Origin: JACJWR01 sp964547485
Lineage (GTDB): Bacteria > Actinomycetota > Actinomycetes > S36-B12 > UBA10799
Assembly (NCBI GenBank): GCA_964547485.1
Contig: CAZJNU010000014.1
Coordinates: 1 to 41,957 of the forward strand
Direction of reading: 5' to 3'
DNA: 41,957 nt
Every line of letters starts with the position of its first letter. Position 1 is the stretch's first letter. Positions 17,039-25,178 of the stretch are shown here, one piece after another. The translations under genes and the position numbers were made by a program. Under the pieces are notes generated by a model. It was not told the origin of the DNA. It made no database searches and saw only the letters and a list, made by a program, of their open reading frames with translations.

Positions 17039-17208
17039 TAGGGGGTTCCTTCCCAATCGGTGTCCGGCACGCAGGCGTGCAAGGTGGCTTCGCGATGCAG
17101 CCTAGAGGAGTTGGCCGTCGGAAGTTGGGTTGTCGCAAGTAGACTCTCCGGTACGGCCGGGTTGACCCCGAGCCGACCCTGCGCCCATCTCGCCACGAGA
17201 GGACATCC

Positions 17209-18135
17209 GTGACGGCAACCGAATCGCTGCCCACACGCGATTTGTCGATGGGCGGCCGGTTTCGGGCCTATCTGGGCCTGACGAAACCCCGCATCATCGA
17301 GCTGCTGCTGGTTACCACCGTGCCGACCATGTTTCTGGCCGCCGACGGATTCCCGCCGGTCTGGACGATGATCGCGACGCTGATCGGTGGCGCGCTGGCA
17401 GCCGGCGGAGCCAACACTCTGAACTCCTACCTGGACCGCGATATCGACCGACTGATGGCGCGCACCGGACACCGACCGCTCGTCACCGGGCAGGTGGAGC
17501 CGCGGCCGGCACTGATCTTCGGGCTCGTGCTGTCGTTGGCGTCGGTGGTCTGGCTGGCGCTGACCACCAACCTGCTCAGCGCAGTGTTGGCGGCGGCCGC
17601 CATCGCCTTCTACGTCCTCATCTACACCCTCGGGCTGAAGCGCCGAACGCCGCAGAACATCGTCTGGGGCGGAGCGGCCGGGTGTTTCCCGGTCCTGATC
17701 GGGTGGTCGGCCGTCACCGGTGCTGTGTCCTGGGCGCCGCTGGTGTTGTTCGCCGTGGTCTTCCTGTGGACCCCGCCGCACTATTGGCCGTTGTCGCTTC
17801 GATTCCGAGAGGACTACGAGGCCGCGGGGGTCCCGATGCTGCCGGTGGTCGCGACCAACGGCCGGGTCGGCCGCGAGATCATCTACTACTCGTGGGCAAT
17901 GGTGGCCGCCTCGCTGCTGCTGATTCCGGTTGCACCGATGGGCCCGGTCTACTCGGTGGTTGCGGTGACCCTTGGCGCTCTGTTCCTCTACGAGGCCTAC
18001 GCGCTGCTGACACGGATCAAGCGGGCGGAGTCCGGTGGTCCTGCGGATGTCAAACCGATGCGGTTGTTCCATGGGTCCATCAGCTACCTGGCGCTGTTGT
18101 TCCTGGCGATCGGAATCGACCCGTTCGTCGGCTGA
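17209..18135 (+). CDS. ctaB: Protoheme IX farnesyltransferase (heme O synthase)
   Basis: This integral membrane prenyltransferase converts heme b to heme O, the precursor of heme A for aa3-type cytochrome oxidase. 308 residues from GTG 17209. The UbiA-family Asp-rich motif is NSYLDRDIDRLMARTGHRPL (~66-85); the second conserved loop has WTPPHYWPLSLRFREDYEAAGVPMLPVV (~187-214). Eight to nine transmembrane helices can be drawn. Pairing with tkt in divergent orientation is common in actinobacteria. It acts with ctaA nearby. Confidence 0.95.
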   Translation: MTATESLPTRDLSMGGRFRAYLGLTKPRIIELLLVTTVPTMFLAADGFPPVWTMIATLIGGALAAGGANTLNSYLDRDIDRLMARTGHRPLVTGQVEPRPALIFGLVLSLASVVWLALTTNLLSAVLAAAAIAFYVLIYTLGLKRRTPQNIVWGGAAGCFPVLIGWSAVTGAVSWAPLVLFAVVFLWTPPHYWPLSLRFREDYEAAGVPMLPVVATNGRVGREIIYYSWAMVAASLLLIPVAPMGPVYSVVAVTLGALFLYEAYALLTRIKRAESGGPADVKPMRLFHGSISYLALLFLAIGIDPFVG

Positions 18136-18159
18136 CCGGAATCCCTGTCCGGCGGCCGC

Positions 18160-18786
18160 ATGACTGAGGGATTCGTGGTCGGACTCGTCGCCGGGTTGTC
18201 GGTGGCGTTGCCGTTGGGTGCGGTGGCCGTGCTGCTGCTGCGGGAAGGCCTCGAGAGCGGGCGGCGAGTGGCCGCCGGAGCGGCTGCCGGGATCGCCGCA
18301 GCGGACGCCCTCTTCGCCACCCTGGCGGTGATCTTCGGGCCGGTCATCGGGCGTTTGGTAGCCGGGTATCAGCGTCAGCTTCAGTTGCTGGCGGCCGCGG
18401 TCCTGGCGGTCGTCGCGGTGGTAGGCATCGCGCGGACGCTGCGGGAGCGTCGGCGGGAGTTGGGATCGGTCGCTACCGGCACCGGATCGGCGCGTACCGC
18501 GGGCGCGGCCTTCGTTCGCTTCCTGGCTATTACGCTGGCCAATCCGCTGACGGTGGTCTACTTCGCCGTGGTAGCAGCCGGAGTCGGCTCAGTGCTGCGC
18601 GGGACGGGGCAGGGGTTGGCTTTCGTGCTGGGAGTTCTGATCGGGTCCGGCGGCTGGCAACTGACGCTGGCGATGGCAAGCGGTACCCTCAGCGGGCGGA
18701 TCTCAGCGAGAGCCCGGATGGTCACCTCGGTTGCCGGCTATCTACTGGTCTTGGTCCTCGCCGGGGTGCTCGTGCTGGATCTCTAG
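18160..18786 (+). CDS. LysE/RhtB-family amino-acid exporter-like membrane protein
   Basis: 208 residues, about six transmembrane helices. Family features are the N-terminal GFVVGLVAGLSVALPLGAVAVLLLREGL (start ATG 18160), the GRRVAAGAAAGIAAADALFATLAV segment, and LAITLANPLTVVYFAVVAAGV (~125-145), the typical NPK/NPL turn. Such proteins export basic or other amino acids. Substrate is unknown. It follows ctaB by 24 bp and may be cotranscribed, but a functional link to heme synthesis is not obvious. It is convergent to ctaA. Confidence 0.8.
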   Translation: MTEGFVVGLVAGLSVALPLGAVAVLLLREGLESGRRVAAGAAAGIAAADALFATLAVIFGPVIGRLVAGYQRQLQLLAAAVLAVVAVVGIARTLRERRRELGSVATGTGSARTAGAAFVRFLAITLANPLTVVYFAVVAAGVGSVLRGTGQGLAFVLGVLIGSGGWQLTLAMASGTLSGRISARARMVTSVAGYLLVLVLAGVLVLDL

Positions 18787-19135
18787 CCGCGGCCGCATTC
18801 GGCTGGGGATTGGCCGGCACGACCAGATCGAGTTATTCCGTGACTCGGATCACCAGTGGTGCCCCCAGTCCCGCCACCGGTGCGCCGCACCTACCTACAG
18901 TTGCCCGAACAAAGTAAACCGGCGAGATTTGGGGTTGGCTCGATGAGGATGCAGATGCTTTCACTGTGGGGGGCGGCCGCGTCGGTACCGCAGTTGGTGT
19001 CCGACGTAGTGGCCGCCGCCGCCGGCTCGGCAGGTGTCGGGGGCGCACGCACCTACCCCCGCAGCGCGGGATCTTCGGCCCTGATGCGTCAGGTGCAGGC
19101 CCCGCGGCTGCCACTGACGTCTCGAAGTATTCCGC
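18787..19135. other. 349-bp intergenic region between convergent genes
   Basis: This lies between the LysE-like gene and ctaA, whose 3' ends face each other. Short frames exist on both strands, but none has a ribosome binding site, family similarity or a conserved-looking composition. I see no tRNA, no strong terminator and no repeat. It may be remnant sequence. Confidence 0.5.
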
Positions 19136-20149
19136 TCAGCTGACGGGCGGCCCTAGCGCGTCCCGTGCGGCGTCGATCGCCGGGGCGGGGGCGGCTGGAA
19201 TCCCGCGGGTACGCAGCGTCAGCGGCACCCGCACCAACATGATCCACACCAGGCAAGCCCCCAGCAGGTGCAGCGCCACGACCGGCCAGGGCAGGCCGGT
19301 GAAAGTCTGCACGTAGCCGACGACCCCTTGCGCGAGCGAGAAGCCCAACACCAACCACACGGCGCGACTCGCTTGCCGCGGGGCGTTCGTCACGGACAGC
19401 GCCACCAGCAGGCCCACGGTGAGGCCGATGAACAGGATGACCAGGTCGGCGTGCAGCCAGGCAACGGTCCTGGCCTCGAACGGGAATCGAGATCCCGCGG
19501 CAGCGTCGCCGGAGTGCGGACCAGACCCGGTGACGACCGTCCCCAGCACCAGCACAAGCACCCCCAACCCCAGCAGGATCTTCGTCAACACCCGGACAGC
19601 CGGCACCCCCAGCTTCAGCACGGGTTGGTCGGCCGGTTCCCCGGACCGCCAGCACAGCAGCAGCGTGCCCGCAATGATCGCCGCAGAAAGCAGGAAGTGG
19701 AGTGCGACCGTGACCGGGTTGAGCCCGGTCAGGACCGTGATCCCGCCCAGCACAGCCTGGGCAAATGTTCCCACCAGCGGAACCGCGGAGAGCATCACCA
19801 CCGGGCGCCGGCTCGTTAGCCGTTGGCTTCTCAGCCGTCGCCCCCACGCGATCGCCCCCACCAGCGCCACGATGGCCAGCACTCCCAGCACGAAAGTGAG
19901 GGTGCGGTTCCCGAATTCAACGTATTTGTGCCAGGCCTCGACCTGACTGTCGGTCGGCGTCAGCGAACCCTCTGTGCACTCCGGCCAGGTAGGGCAGCCG
20001 AGGCCGGATCCGGTCACCCGGACCAGTCCGCCGGTGACGACGATCGCCGTCTGCGCGACGAGGTTGGCATAGAACACTCCCCGCAACCATCGCGGTGCCA
20101 CCCCGCCCGCCTGCTCTGTCTCAACCCCTGCGACGTCCACTCCAGCCAT
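19136..20149 (-). CDS. ctaA: Heme A synthase, CtaA/COX15 family
   Basis: This membrane enzyme oxidises heme O to heme A for cytochrome aa3 oxidase. The 337 residues form about eight helices in two four-helix halves. Conserved spots: LVAQTAIVVTGGLVRVTGSGLGCPTWPECTEGS in outline (~30-62, with the Cys pair typical of the type that has a regulatory disulfide), EAWHKYVEFGNRTL with a heme-ligand His, AQAVLGGITVLTGLNP, VALHFLLSA and FEARTVAWLHADLVILFIG. It starts at ATG 20149, 6 nt after a TAGCAT hexamer. It is the last of a run of minus-strand genes, 132 bp after the ABC permease. Confidence 0.92.
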   Translation of the reverse strand: MAGVDVAGVETEQAGGVAPRWLRGVFYANLVAQTAIVVTGGLVRVTGSGLGCPTWPECTEGSLTPTDSQVEAWHKYVEFGNRTLTFVLGVLAIVALVGAIAWGRRLRSQRLTSRRPVVMLSAVPLVGTFAQAVLGGITVLTGLNPVTVALHFLLSAAIIAGTLLLCWRSGEPADQPVLKLGVPAVRVLTKILLGLGVLVLVLGTVVTGSGPHSGDAAAGSRFPFEARTVAWLHADLVILFIGLTVGLLVALSVTNAPRQASRAVWLVLGFSLAQGVVGYVQTFTGLPWPVVALHLLGACLVWIMLVRVPLTLRTRGIPAAPAPAIDAARDALGPPVS

Positions 20150-20155
20150 GGGTCG

Positions 20156-20161
20156 ATGCTA
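20156..20161 (-). promoter_or_regulatory. Candidate -10 of a leaderless ctaA promoter
   Basis: Read on the minus strand, TAGCAT ends exactly 6 nt before the ctaA ATG. No ribosome binding site lies in between. No convincing -35 is seen. If real, ctaA has its own promoter separate from the ABC genes upstream. Confidence 0.4.
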
Positions 20162-20220
20162 GTTGTCCTCTTTCAGCGGCCCGCCAGCCGGTGTCCGCGG
20201 TGCTCGGTGCTGCCCGCGAT

Positions 20221-20256
20221 ATTGGTCTGCAGGTCGGGATTGGTCTGCAGGTCGGG
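20221..20256. repeat. 18-bp perfect tandem duplication upstream of ctaA
   Basis: ATTGGTCTGCAGGTCGGG occurs twice head to tail (20221-20238, 20239-20256) in the gap between the ABC permease and ctaA. Immediately next to it a second, imperfect duplication holds the 3' end of the permease gene: GGTGATCAGTTCCAG (20258-20272) and GGTGATTCAGTTCCAG (20276-20291), so the last codons and stop exist twice. Confidence 0.85.
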
Positions 20257-20281
20257 CGGTGATCAGTTCCAGTGAGGTGAT

Positions 20282-21067
20282 TCAGTTCCAGCGAAAGGTG
20301 CGAACCGTGACCAGGGCCCCGAACACGGTCCAGCCGATCAGGACCAGCACCGGCTGCAGCCCCACGGTCGCACCGTCGGTCAGTACCGATCGGAGCCCCT
20401 CGCCCAAGGCGCCGGACGGCAGCAGCGAGGCGAACGTCGCCAGCGGGGCAGGCAACTTGTCCAACGGCACCACCGTGCCGCCGCCGATCAGCAGCAGCAG
20501 GTAGATTCCGTTGGCAACCGCCAGCGTCGCCTCGGCACGAAGCACCCCTGCCAGCGCGACGCCACAACAGGCGAACGCGGCGGTGCCCAGCAGCAGCAGG
20601 GCGATGGCGCTCGGGATAGACCCCAGCGGTGACCATCCCAACCCGAATGCCACCAGCGCGATCAGTACCACCTGCATCGCTTCGACGGCAACCACGCTGA
20701 GGGTCCGGGCGAGCAGCAGGTCGCGGCGGGTCAGGGGGGTGGTCGCCAACAGTCGCAGTGAGCCCGACCGGCGATCGAAACCGACCGAGATCGCCAACGA
20801 GGTGAAGGCGGTGGACATCACCGCCAACGCCAGGATGCCCGGTGTGACCGTGTCGATCGGCTCGCCATCGCCGGAGCTGACGAAACTGAACGACGAGGCC
20901 GCCACCAACAGCACGAGTGGGATGATCAGCGTGAGCAGTAGTTGCTCGCCGTTGCGGAGCACCCCGGCGAGGTCGAACCGGGCCTGACTGATGATCCGTC
21001 GGCCAGCCGCTCGCGGCCCTGGTTCAGGCGCCCAGCAGTTCGCGGGGTACTCCTGCCGAACAGTCAT
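20282..21067 (-). CDS. ABC-2 type transporter permease
   Basis: 261 residues with about six transmembrane helices (for example ~42-62 LLTLIIPLVLLVAASSFSF and ~158-178). The VMSTAFTSLAISVGFDRRSGSLRLLATTPLTRRDLLLAR segment is the cytoplasmic loop typical of ABC-2 permeases. It starts at ATG 21067, overlapping the stop of its ATPase gene (ATGA), so the two form one exporter. In mycobacteria an ABC pair sits in the same place between ctaA and sufR, as I recall; its substrate is unknown. Confidence 0.88.
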   Translation of the reverse strand: MTVRQEYPANCWAPEPGPRAAGRRIISQARFDLAGVLRNGEQLLLTLIIPLVLLVAASSFSFVSSGDGEPIDTVTPGILALAVMSTAFTSLAISVGFDRRSGSLRLLATTPLTRRDLLLARTLSVVAVEAMQVVLIALVAFGLGWSPLGSIPSAIALLLLGTAAFACCGVALAGVLRAEATLAVANGIYLLLLIGGGTVVPLDKLPAPLATFASLLPSGALGEGLRSVLTDGATVGLQPVLVLIGWTVFGALVTVRTFRWN

Positions 21068-22038
21068 CAGGTCGTCGCCCCGTCAGTGGCCCCGGTCAAC
21101 TCGAAGAATACGTCCTCCAGTGAGCGCCGACCGACGGTGAGCTCCGCCGGTGTGCCGCCATAGCTGGCGCACCAAGTGGTGGCGGCCGCGATGAGTTGGG
21201 GTGTGACCGCACCTGTGATGCGGTACTGGCCCGGGGCGGTCTGGCTGAGGCTGATCCCGATCTGGACGGCTGCCAGCAGCGCATCCTGGTCCATTCCGAT
21301 CGGACCGCGAAACGTGAGGACCTCGGAGTCGACCCCCACGAGGGTGGCGAGGCTGCCCTGCGCGACCGCGCGGCCATGATCGATCACGACTATCTGATCG
21401 GCGAGCGCCTCCGCCTCGGCCATCTGATGGGTGGTCATCACGACTGCCACCCCGTCCCGGCGGAGGGCGTCGATCAATGCCCACATTCCCCGACGGGATT
21501 CCGGATCGAGGCCGGTGCTCGGTTCATCGAGAAAAACTAGTTCCGGCCGTCCGATCAACGCGGCCGCCAGTTTCACGCGCTGCTGTTCACCGCCGCTGAG
21601 CCGTCGGTATTGCCGATTGGCCGCGGTCAGCCCGAGCCAGTCGAGCAGCTCGACGGGATCGCGCGGGTTCGCGTACAACCCGGCAAGCGCCGACAACACG
21701 GCGCGGGGTTTGACCGCAGTCGGGACGCCGCCATCCTGCAGCATCACGCCGACCCGCGGACGAAGTCGGGCCGCGTCCGCCTGTGGATCAAGGCCGAGCA
21801 CCCGTACCTGGCCGGAGTCGGCCACCCGGAGGCCTTCGCAGACCTCCAGCGACGTGGTCTTACCCTGCCCGTTCCGGCCGACGACGGCCGTGATCGCCCC
21901 ACCGGGCGCGGTCATTGTCAGGCCGGCGACCGCCTGCACGGGGCCGTACGCCAACTGCAGATCGACAATTTCAACGGCTGGGCCGACAGCCGAGGGAGAC
22001 GCTGGCCCGATAGTCGAGGCAGGTTGTCCGTCAGGCAC
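21067..22038 (-). CDS. ABC transporter ATP-binding protein
   Basis: 323 residues from GTG 22038. Walker A is GRNGQGKTT (~54-62), the Q-loop is in VMLQDGGVPTAV, the signature is RRLSGGEQQRVKLAAALIG (~145), Walker B is LVFLDEPSTGLD, and the switch His is in VMTTHQMAEAEALAD. The extended C-terminal domain (~230-323) is typical of drug- or lipid-export ATPases of the ABC-2 class. The N-terminal ~25 residues are Pro/Ser/Ala-rich and disordered-looking. The start lies 9 nt after the TMEM175-like stop, so the operon is probably TMEM175-ATPase-permease(-ctaA). Confidence 0.9.
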   Translation of the reverse strand: MPDGQPASTIGPASPSAVGPAVEIVDLQLAYGPVQAVAGLTMTAPGGAITAVVGRNGQGKTTSLEVCEGLRVADSGQVRVLGLDPQADAARLRPRVGVMLQDGGVPTAVKPRAVLSALAGLYANPRDPVELLDWLGLTAANRQYRRLSGGEQQRVKLAAALIGRPELVFLDEPSTGLDPESRRGMWALIDALRRDGVAVVMTTHQMAEAEALADQIVVIDHGRAVAQGSLATLVGVDSEVLTFRGPIGMDQDALLAAVQIGISLSQTAPGQYRITGAVTPQLIAAATTWCASYGGTPAELTVGRRSLEDVFFELTGATDGATT

Positions 22039-22047
22039 CCGCCCATC

Positions 22048-22788
22048 CTACGGAGTCTCGACGCTCGCCTGTTCCGACGGCGTGCTCTTTGCCGCCTTGC
22101 CCGCGCGCCACTGCTCCCACCGATCGATCATCCCGAACACGGCCAAGCCGAGCACAAGCCATGGAGTGGTGAGCGGGTAGAACCAGTAGACGACAGCCAG
22201 GATCACCATGTAGCCGATCTCCAGCGGCATCCGGATGTCGTGTCCGGTCAGCGCCGTATCCTCGGGGTGCTCCAGCAATTCCGGGTGGCGCCGCAGGTAG
22301 GCGGCCTCGATCACTGACAGTGCGGCTATCACGGCCAACGTCAGGAAATACAGCGTGCCGACGCCGCCGGCGAAGCCTCGGTCGAGCGAATTGAGCCCGA
22401 TCTGCTCGGTGGGGAACTGCAGGAACACGATTCCGATCAGCCACCAGCAGTTGATCAGCACCAACCGGGGCGTGAACGACTTCAGACCATCAAGCAGGTC
22501 ATGATTGCGTCGCCAATACCCGAGCACCACGATGAACGACAGGAAGAAGGCGAAGAATTGACCTCGATGTTCAGCCATCACATTGAAGATCGTCTGGCCC
22601 GGCTCGGGTGCCTCGATGTCCAGGATCGGCAAGATGAGCAAGGTGATCGCGATCGCTACCACCGCGTCGGTGAAGTTCACGAGTCGAGACACGGATTCGG
22701 CTGACGGTGGGCGGCGGCGCAGGATGTGGCTGCCACCGGTGGCCGCCACCGGTGCGGCCGGCGGGTCGGTCGCGAAGGATTCGGGCAC
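22048..22788 (-). CDS. TMEM175-family (DUF1211) potassium channel-like protein
   Basis: GTG 22788 gives 246 residues, preceded by GAGAGG. After a Pro/Ala-rich N-terminus comes SRLVNFTDAVVAIAITLLILPI (~35-56), the pore-helix signature of bacterial TMEM175 (usual consensus R-F-S-D-A-V-x-A-I-A-I-T), here with FTD for FSD. Further helices: GQFFAFFLSFIVVLGYWRRNH (~76-96), LVLINCWWLIGIVFLQFP, and three more, six in all. Bacterial members are tetrameric K+-permeable channels. Its place next to sufR and an ABC exporter is not explained by that function. Confidence 0.82.
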   Translation of the reverse strand: MPESFATDPPAAPVAATGGSHILRRRPPSAESVSRLVNFTDAVVAIAITLLILPILDIEAPEPGQTIFNVMAEHRGQFFAFFLSFIVVLGYWRRNHDLLDGLKSFTPRLVLINCWWLIGIVFLQFPTEQIGLNSLDRGFAGGVGTLYFLTLAVIAALSVIEAAYLRRHPELLEHPEDTALTGHDIRMPLEIGYMVILAVVYWFYPLTTPWLVLGLAVFGMIDRWEQWRAGKAAKSTPSEQASVETP

Positions 22789-22931
22789 GGGGCACGCCTC
22801 TCTTCGATTCGTCGTTGGCCGGGCGGCGGCACGGCCCCGGCCGCTCCCGGCACCGGTCCGTTGCGACCCCAGTTGACCCGTGCTGTCGCCTGCAGCCATC
22901 GTGGCAGGGGTACCCGGGACTGTCCCGCTGT

Positions 22932-22959
22932 TTGCCGATCCCGGGAAATAGGCAACAAT
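22932..22959 (+). promoter_or_regulatory. sufR-suf operon promoter, probably leaderless
   Basis: TTGCCG (22932-22937), a 16-bp spacer and AACAAT (22954-22959) lie 6 nt before the sufR ATG at 22966. There is no Shine-Dalgarno sequence. The putative SufR operator covers the -10 and the transcription start, which would block initiation. Confidence 0.45.
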
Positions 22960-22966
22960 AGTGTTA
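22953..22966 (+). promoter_or_regulatory. Putative SufR operator over the sufR start
   Basis: CAAC (22953-22956), six bases, then GTTA (22963-22966). As I recall, SufR in cyanobacteria, and reportedly in Streptomyces, binds the inverted repeat CAAC-N6-GTTG; this site matches 7 of 8 positions, the last base being the A of the start codon. Position and regulator both support autorepression by [Fe-S]-SufR. Confidence 0.5.
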
Positions 22967-23769
22967 TGAAATACGCGAGTTCCGCCACCGGCAGCCGTGC
23001 CGGTGCAGCTGCTGCGCCGGAACCGCCGCAGTTGGCGTCGGACGATTTGAGTTTGGCGGAGGGATATCCCGCGACAGTTGGCCAGGAGATGACCGGCGCC
23101 TCCGCTCGAGTGGCCAAGGCGCTGTTGGAGAGCGGCGCTGTCACCGCCTCGGATCTGGCGAAGCGGCTCTACCTGACGCCCACGGCCGTGCGCCGGCATC
23201 TGGATTCGTTGGTGCACCGCGGAGTCGTCACCTGCAGCACCGAGGCTCCGTTCGGCCCGCACCGCACGCGCGGGAGAGGGCGGCCTGCGAGGTACTATTC
23301 GCTCACCCCGGTTGGTCGCGATGCGTTCGATGCCGGATATGCAGACGTGGCGCTGGATGCGCTGCGTTTTCTCGCCACCCGGGCCGGTGATGATGCGGTC
23401 CGGGATTTCGCGCTCGAGCGGACCGCAGGTCTGGAACAGCGTTACCGGCGAGTGGTGGACGGAGCCAGTACGGCGCCAGCCCGGGCCGACGCCTTGGCCG
23501 CTGCCCTGACCGCCGAAGGTTTCGCGGCAACCACCGAGGAAGGGGCCCGCGGAACGCAGCTGTGTCAACACCACTGCCCGATCACGCACGTGGCAGCGGA
23601 GTTCCCGCAATTCTGCGACGCCGAGCAGGAGGCGTTCTCCCGACTGCTCGGCGTGCACGTGACCCGGCTGGCCACCATTGCGGCCGGTGGCGGTGTCTGC
23701 ACGACCTTGATTCCCGCGACCACACCCGTAGCCAGCACATCAGACTTCAGTGAGAGGACCCGCGCATGA
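22966..23769 (+). CDS. sufR: SufR, Fe-S-sensing winged-helix repressor of the suf operon
   Basis: 267 residues from ATG 22966. A ~35-residue Ala-rich leader precedes a winged-helix domain: RVAKALLESGAVTASDLAKRLYLTPTAVRRHLDSLVHRGVV, then the wing GRGRPARYYSLTPVGRDAF. The C-terminal part holds the cluster-binding cysteines: Cys200 and Cys204 (LCQHHCPIT), Cys217 (FPQFCDAE), so Cys204-x12-Cys217, and Cys245 (GGVCTTL). Known SufRs bind a [4Fe-4S] cluster when holo and repress suf; loss of the cluster under iron limitation or oxidation relieves repression. The TGA overlaps the sufB ATG by 4 nt. A frame upstream to 22726 is not coding. Confidence 0.93.
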   Translation: MKYASSATGSRAGAAAAPEPPQLASDDLSLAEGYPATVGQEMTGASARVAKALLESGAVTASDLAKRLYLTPTAVRRHLDSLVHRGVVTCSTEAPFGPHRTRGRGRPARYYSLTPVGRDAFDAGYADVALDALRFLATRAGDDAVRDFALERTAGLEQRYRRVVDGASTAPARADALAAALTAEGFAATTEEGARGTQLCQHHCPITHVAAEFPQFCDAEQEAFSRLLGVHVTRLATIAAGGGVCTTLIPATTPVASTSDFSERTRA

Positions 23770-25178
23770 CCGACATCGCCCACCCGGAGCTCGACGGTCT
23801 CGGCACCTACGAATTCGGCTGGCACGACCCTGACGCCGCTGGTGCGACCGCGCAGCGGGGTCTCAGCGAGGCGGTGGTCCGTGACATCAGCGCGCTGAAG
23901 AACGAACCCGAGTGGATGCTCAACATGCGGCTGAAGTCACTCCGACTGTTCGGCAAGAAGCCGATGCCGACCTGGGGCTCAGACCTATCGGGGATCGACT
24001 TCGACAACATCAAGTACTTCGTCCGGTCAACCGAGAAGCAGGCCGCTAATTGGGAGGACCTGCCGGACGACATCAAGAATACCTATGACCGGCTGGGAAT
24101 CCCGGAAGCGGAGAAGCAGCGGCTGGTGGCCGGGGTGGCGGCGCAATATGAGTCCGAGGTGGTCTACCACAAGATTCGGGAGGACCTGGAGGAGTCCGGC
24201 GTCATCTTCCTCGACACCGACACCGGATTGCGTGAGCACCCGGAACTGTTCCAGCAGTACTTCGGGACGATCATCCCACCGGGGGACAACAAGTTCGCGG
24301 CGCTGAACACCGCAGTCTGGTCCGGCGGTAGCTTCATCTACGTGCCCAAGGGTGTCAAGGTCGATATCCCGCTGCAGGCCTACTTCCGGATCAATACCGA
24401 GAACATGGGTCAATTCGAGCGGACCCTGATCATCGTCGACGAGGACGCCTATGTGCACTACGTCGAAGGCTGCACCGCGCCCATCTACTCCTCGGACTCG
24501 CTGCACTCGGCGGTGGTGGAGATCATTGTGAAACCAGGCGGTCGCTGCCGTTACACCACCATCCAGAACTGGTCCAACAACGTTTACAACCTGGTGACCA
24601 AGCGGGCGATGGCACAGCAGGGTGCCACCATGGAGTGGATCGACGGCAACATCGGTTCAAAGGTGACCATGAAGTATCCCGCAGTCTGGCTGGTCGGTGA
24701 ACATGCCAAGGGGGAGACGCTGTCGATCGCCTTTGCCGGCGAGGGGCAGCACCAGGATGCCGGTGCCAAGATGGTGCACGCAGCGCCCCACACCTCCTCG
24801 TCGATCGTGTCGAAATCGGTGGCCCGCGGTGGTGGCCGCACTTCCTATCGTGGGTTGATCCAGGTCCAGGAGGGGGCGCATGGTTCCCGCAGCACAGTGC
24901 GTTGTGATGCGCTGCTGGTCGACGACATCTCTAGGTCGGACACCTATCCCTACGTGGACGTCCGAGAGGATGACGTGTCGATGGGTCACGAGGCGACCGT
25001 CAGCAAGGTCAGCGAGGACCAGCTGTTCTATCTGATGTCGCGCGGGATGACCGAGGAGGAGGCGATGGCGATGATCGTGCGCGGGTTCGTCGAGCCGATC
25101 GCCCGGGAGTTGCCGATGGAGTATGCGCTGGAACTCAACCGGCTGATCGAACTTCAGATGGAAGGAGCAGTCGGCTGA
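23766..25178 (+). CDS. sufB: Fe-S cluster assembly scaffold SufB
   Basis: SufB is the scaffold core of the SufBC2D complex, where Fe-S clusters are built from SufS/SufU sulfur. The 470 residues cover the family end to end: LKSLRLFGKKPMPTWGSDLSGIDFD (~59-83), SGGSFIYVPKGVKVDIPLQAYFRIN (~180-205), HYVEGCTAPIYSSDSLHSAVVEI with the conserved Cys, and the C-terminal SRSDTYPYVDVREDDVSMGHEATVSKV (~380-406). Mycobacterial SufB often carries an intein; none is present here. It is coupled to sufR by ATGA and shares one base with sufD. Confidence 0.97.
   Translation: MTDIAHPELDGLGTYEFGWHDPDAAGATAQRGLSEAVVRDISALKNEPEWMLNMRLKSLRLFGKKPMPTWGSDLSGIDFDNIKYFVRSTEKQAANWEDLPDDIKNTYDRLGIPEAEKQRLVAGVAAQYESEVVYHKIREDLEESGVIFLDTDTGLREHPELFQQYFGTIIPPGDNKFAALNTAVWSGGSFIYVPKGVKVDIPLQAYFRINTENMGQFERTLIIVDEDAYVHYVEGCTAPIYSSDSLHSAVVEIIVKPGGRCRYTTIQNWSNNVYNLVTKRAMAQQGATMEWIDGNIGSKVTMKYPAVWLVGEHAKGETLSIAFAGEGQHQDAGAKMVHAAPHTSSSIVSKSVARGGGRTSYRGLIQVQEGAHGSRSTVRCDALLVDDISRSDTYPYVDVREDDVSMGHEATVSKVSEDQLFYLMSRGMTEEEAMAMIVRGFVEPIARELPMEYALELNRLIELQMEGAVG

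Noticed and set aside
17039..17056. TTG start for tkt
   Set aside because: The GGAAGGA Shine-Dalgarno sequence would fall inside the coding region, and GTG 17038 matches the normal transketolase start.
17101..17150. TAGACT (17140-17145) as the ctaB -10 and TAGGCT on the other strand for tkt
   Set aside because: Neither has a -35 at acceptable spacing, so I did not list them as promoters.
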